Shown here in pieces: positions 59,447-64,000 of a stretch of DNA of 64,000 nucleotides; position 1 is the stretch's first letter; every line of letters begins with the position of its first letter. The position numbers and the translations under genes are program-made. Source of the DNA: Bradysia coprophila (Eukaryota > Arthropoda > Insecta > Diptera > Sciaridae); contig NC_050737.1 in assembly GCF_014529535.1 (NCBI RefSeq), positions 2,636,447-2,700,446 of the forward strand. Direction: 5' to 3'. Under the pieces are notes generated by a model. It was not told the origin of the DNA. It did not search any database and saw nothing but the letters and a program-made list of their open reading frames with translations.

Positions 59447-62400
59447 TTATTGGAACTTTTGTCAGTAATTTCGGTATTTTTTCAATAATTTATGCGATTT
59501 CAGTATTTTTGTCAGTAATGAATTGCCAATAATAGTAGACTCTGCCGAAAGGACATGCTTCTTATTCGCCAACTAACTACAACTACCGTCGCTCCGTCAA
59601 AGAGGGGGACTAACTACTAAATATCCACCCAAATTCAATATTGTCCTTGTTTGCTTATATTGGTCAAACAAAGTGCACCTCATCTTAAATTAAAACCGCA
59701 ATAAAAATTGTTAGATTAAAATTCAGATGATTTCGAATGAAGAAAAAATTAAATGAAATTATCGATCGGCACGATTAACAATCTGAAAACCTTATCGTAA
59801 TATTGCAACGAAACACATTTTCTCTCATGTTCGGTACGTTTAAATTTCTTTTAATAATTTAATAATTTAATTTTCTATGAAGAAAAAAAATTGTCTAAAC
59901 CAGAAATCGTGATTGAGAACTATAAAAATGTTTGATCGTTATTAAAGTTGGATCACCAAAATGATAATTCTACTTGCTTTCAAATCTCACTTAACTATAA
60001 CATTGTTTGAAACGAAAAAATTACTTTATTTTATTATTAAAAATAAAATTAAAAGAGAGTTTATAGGTTTGAAACGTTGAATGTTTATAAATTACAAATT
60101 CTTTTTATTTACTTTTTATTTAAAATATAAAATCTAAAAATTTCTTGAAATTACGGTGAAAATTGTTTTTTCCTTTAAAAAAAATCGTTTTCGTCAATTT
60201 CTATGATACATTAAAAGAATTGACGTGATACGGAATGATTAAAATTCCCATAAAATTAAAGGAAATTACGATTTCTTGAATGTAAAAATAAAATTGTAAA
60301 TAATTGGGCGAATTCAGAAACTTGCAAATTGCCCTTGGAACCATACACGGAAAAAACACACTCACATCAGAATATAGAATGACATTCATTTCGCACATTC
60401 TTTTTCTCATCGTATTAAATTTAATTAATTAAAATTAATCATGACAATGGCGATCTCAACTTCAGACTTATTACGCTGCAAATTGTTATGATAACATGAA
60501 GATGCACAATAACGTTGGTGCTTGTTTCTTATTTAAATTCAGTTATACAATAATAATAACAGACGCGTTACTTTTCGATTGTGGAAAAGTTATTTTTCCT
60601 CTCTAAATGTGCCGACCTTTATCTATTGGGTTCAAAAATCAGTTGTTTTTTCAACGTATAATGCAGCTATTTTCTACAATATGTCGCAACGACAACACCA
60701 TTTAATGAATGAGTTTTTCGGGATAAGTCTTCTTCATAAATTTCACTCATATAAACATAAAATATCCGAGATTACTAGAATTTTCTTCTTGTTCCCTTTG
60801 CTCCGACCAACAAATTTCCAACAAGAAGCACCATTTCCATCACATATCCTATTATATGCATTCTGAAATGATACAGTGGTTTTTACTCAAAAACGTGAGG
60901 AAAAGTGAAATTTTATCCACAGCAGCGAAACTTTAACTCAAGTTTCTTTTACGAATAAGAGTAGATTACGTACTTGATTGGAAATTTGTTGCTTTGACTA
61001 GTGGGAAATTTTTAGCACCGAGTCGAGGTAAAAGGGCCATGATATGCTAGTCAAAATAACAATTTCCAAGTAAGTACGTATTTTACATGTCAACGATTTA
61101 CAATATAACACGCAATTTTTTGGATATTATTTGTTTTGACTAGTCTGCGATTTAGGCCCTTTGACGTGTAAATCTACTATTTTTTAACTGCTCGTGAACA
61201 TGGCTACTATTGCTCTGATTCTTTAATATATTTTCAGAGTGAATGTGACCTTACTAGATCTTAAAAATAACGACGATAAATCAAGTGAATTTCTAATTTC
61301 TGCATACAAATTTGCAATGCCCATTCAATTTTCTCCTTCATCAGATCTGTCACGACTAATGTACCTCCTTAGGAGGAAATGAAGATCCACGAATTGTAAT
61401 GCAGTGAAATTTATTCTTTTTTTTTAATTTAAGTTTCTTTTCGGATATTGATAGATTTTTATAAATAATTTAGAAATTGAAAAATGAAAACAAATAAAAT
61501 AGGAGCATGTCAATAAATACATACTAATCGATTTATTCGTTTAATTTATGGGTAAAGGAAAAATCTATATACAATGCACATATATACATGAAATACGTGC
61601 AATTACATTTGATTGTTATGATTTGAGATTGAATTTAAATAAATCTTTTCCATGCCCATTTCGAACCGAACTCGAACAATAAATAATTATAATTTTAAGA
61701 TTCGTTATGCATTTCATATTTCGCATTGTTATTGTTAAACAAATAATTTAATATTTTTATTCGGATATATTATGTTAGGCCAATGTCAAAGTGAGTTGTT
61801 TGAACTTCAATATTAGAAAATCTCGTTGAATTAGACCTGATTGACCTGATATGGTGTCGAATTAACATCTAAACCATGACCAGCTTTATAGACGTATCTT
61901 CAAGACATGACTTATTATTTATCGAATTTACTGAATTTTGCCAAAATTTATCTAAAATTATCAAAATTTACAGGAAAATTTACTAAACTGGATTTTCGGT
62001 GAATTGAGTGAATTTTCAGTAAATCTCGGTAAATTTTTGGAAAGTTGCAGTAAATTATTTAAATTTCTGTTCCATGGAACCAAATTCTTATTTTTACGTT
62101 AGAAATTTAATTTAATTTAGTCCGAGCACCACAATCGCAAGTCACGTCAATTTTTGTTTTGTTTTGAGGTAAATAACTTCAAAGTAGTGTTTTCAGAGCA
62201 ATTAACAAACGTTATACCCTCATCTGTTTATGGTTTGCTTAAATATTGTCTACGAAACAATCAAGTCATTTTCATAAATGAAATATAAATAATTCTCATA
62301 CATATGACACAATAGTCTCATTTTCCGTCATTGTACTCATATAAAAATAGTTGACATATAGCAATGGGGGCTACAAAAAAAACGCATTACATTCGCTTTT

Positions 62401-64000
62401 ATTCTTTAGGTGACCTAATCGTCAATGTAAATTTTGCTTCTAGTACAATTTAGCATTTCCAGCAAAAATCTTGTAGATTAAACGTTTTTGGTTTCAGACA
62501 TCAAGTTCATTGCCGGATTTATACCAAATCGCAACAACTGTTGCAATAAACTTAGGCAAACTCAAATTTCTTTCTTAGATTTTTTGCGGTGCCCATACCA
62601 ATAAGTCTTGAGAACCATAAACAGTGAATAGCTAGTAGGGAAGAGTTGTCCAACAGCATGAGTACATTTAAAGAAATCACTTCACACAAATCCTCAAAGC
62701 GATTCTTTACCATGCAATAGCTCCATTTAACACTTTAAGTTGCACACATTTTCATGGTCGTTTGTAATAAAGTGAAACAATTAACGATAAAAAGTTTTGA
62801 AAGAAAACAAACATATCAGAATTCGCACATTTCATTAAGAAATTAAAATACGAAAAAAAAAAGTTGTTTATTGTTATGTACACCTCACCTCAACATAATT
62901 TAATGTGAAGCAGACAGAAAATCTAAATATAAAAAAAATATTTTTAATTCACTTTTTAAAAACGAATTCAATTTTGCAAAAAAAGAAGAAGTAAAAAAAG
63001 AGCCAACATGCAAACTTTCATTTAAAAATATTGAGCATATTTTTCGTACTTAACACGCTAAATATGTACCATTAAATCATCCTTCCGATAATAGATATGA
63101 AAAACTTTTTAATTTCATTTTTCTTTTTTTGCATTCAATTGGAGATTCAATTGCTGGTTAAGATCCAGTCGTGTAGCATTTTTTTTTCTCTCTTTTTGAT
63201 TCAACGATTAACATACCGTTTAACTATAATAAGTCTTAAAAATTGTGATGTTATTTCATCATTTTAATCGGCCACTGTATGCTATACATTGCAAAATTGC
63301 TTGTTTTTATACATGTGACCATATCACAATAACGCATTTTATGTATTATTTAGTTTTGCGATTATAAGTTTGCGTTTGCACGATACCTCCTACAGTCAAT
63401 GACCGTATAAAGTGTATTATGCAAAATTCAACAAAAATTTGATGTAATCGGTTGAGTTTTATTTGCAAAGGCTCTCTATACATGTACACACAACCGACCG
63501 TTTGTTCAACAATTTACACTTTAGCCTTTGATACTTCTTTGATTTTATGACAACAAGAAATTCGTGTATCGCTGAAACGTAAACTAGAATCTCGACATAT
63601 TTGCAACTGAGTTTTTGTTATTCTTCAAACTTAACGTGAATAACGTTACACATCATTGGCTATAAGAGCACTTATCGTCACACTATCGCCAGAGCTCTTT
63701 CGAAATGCAACACAATAATCACCGAGAAAACAGTTGAGACCTTCCTCTAAAACCGGCCAAAGAGTTAAAAATTGTAAAAATAGTATCTGCACTGGAAACA
63801 AATCATAATTTCTCTTCTGTTGTGACTAATTTTTTACATGCGTCTTTCGTCATTCGTTGAAACGTTTGAAGCCGTCCTGTGTATTGCTAAAGGCATAGGT
63901 GATTGTTAAGAGGGTGCTTGCAAAACCTCAACATAATCTACAAATTCACTCACAGTAAGAGTGATGAGTTCAATCTCATAAACAAACAATTTTTCTCTGT
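59447..64000. other. AT-rich sequence to window end, no gene seen
   Basis: No coding exon, RNA gene or clear transposon was found. A loosely repeated motif, TTGACTAGT with TAAGTACGTA/GATTACGTACTTG, occurs at about 60965-61145 and may be a worn inverted repeat. Long A and T runs are frequent. Confidence 0.4.

Noticed and set aside
1..64000. CRISPR array, operons or prokaryotic mobile elements
   Set aside because: The window is eukaryotic: spliced genes, poly(A)-tailed retrotransposons and MITEs. No regularly spaced identical repeats with unique spacers were seen.

Overview
This is a 64-kb, AT-rich animal nuclear sequence. It is almost certainly from an insect and most likely a fly. The recognisable genes are eukaryotic and interrupted by short introns of about 55-75 bp, with GT/AG splice sites. 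The TDP-43 gene resembles Drosophila TBPH throughout, and the intergenic DNA is full of short foldback DNA transposons and 5'-truncated non-LTR retrotransposons. A lower dipteran such as a gnat is plausible, but that is inference. There is no bacterial operon, CRISPR array or other prokaryotic feature.

Left part (1-9.4 kb): mostly repeats. A 161-bp MITE and a 330-bp hAT-like foldback sit beside a decayed, unrecognised coding relict (about 2.7-3.7 kb, in-frame stops). Next comes a spliced PGRMC/MSBP-type cytochrome-b5-domain gene (3.9-5.3 kb, +). After it lie two truncated non-LTR retrotransposons with visible target-site duplications: one with a C-terminal restriction-like endonuclease region (5.66-7.36 kb, +) and one jockey-like (7.49-8.70 kb, -).

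Central part (9.39-20.43 kb): the most striking feature is a large inverted duplication. Two near-identical arms of about 4.27 kb flank a spacer of about 2.5 kb. Each arm carries TBPH (TDP-43 RNA-binding protein, five coding exons) head-to-head with ND-20/NDUFS7 (mitochondrial complex I, single coding exon). The order is TBPH(-) ND-20(+) spacer ND-20(-) TBPH(+). Both ND-20 copies are intact. TBPH of the left arm encodes 432 aa. The right-arm copy has lost one G in its last exon, which replaces the C-terminus and extends the predicted protein to 486 aa. The spacer carries a TTAA-flanked foldback MITE. Transcription through the spacer would produce a long hairpin RNA.

Right part (20.4-64 kb): no complete gene is recognised. 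Several short ATG-initiated open segments on the + strand end at a GT donor in the same phase (about 22.2, 25.4, 37.9, 41.4, 49.9 and 55.6 kb). They may be alternative first coding exons of a long gene whose shared exons lie beyond the right edge; only the one at 55.6 kb looks convincingly coding. The rest is intron-like or intergenic AT-rich DNA with many transposons: two TA-flanked mariner-like MITE families, a 2.68-kb hAT-type element with an 8-bp target duplication and a nested hAT MITE, a GATCTGA-rich foldback, a TIR-bounded element containing repeated tRNA-like pol III modules, and a second, longer copy of the endonuclease-bearing retrotransposon (50.0-52.0 kb, -).
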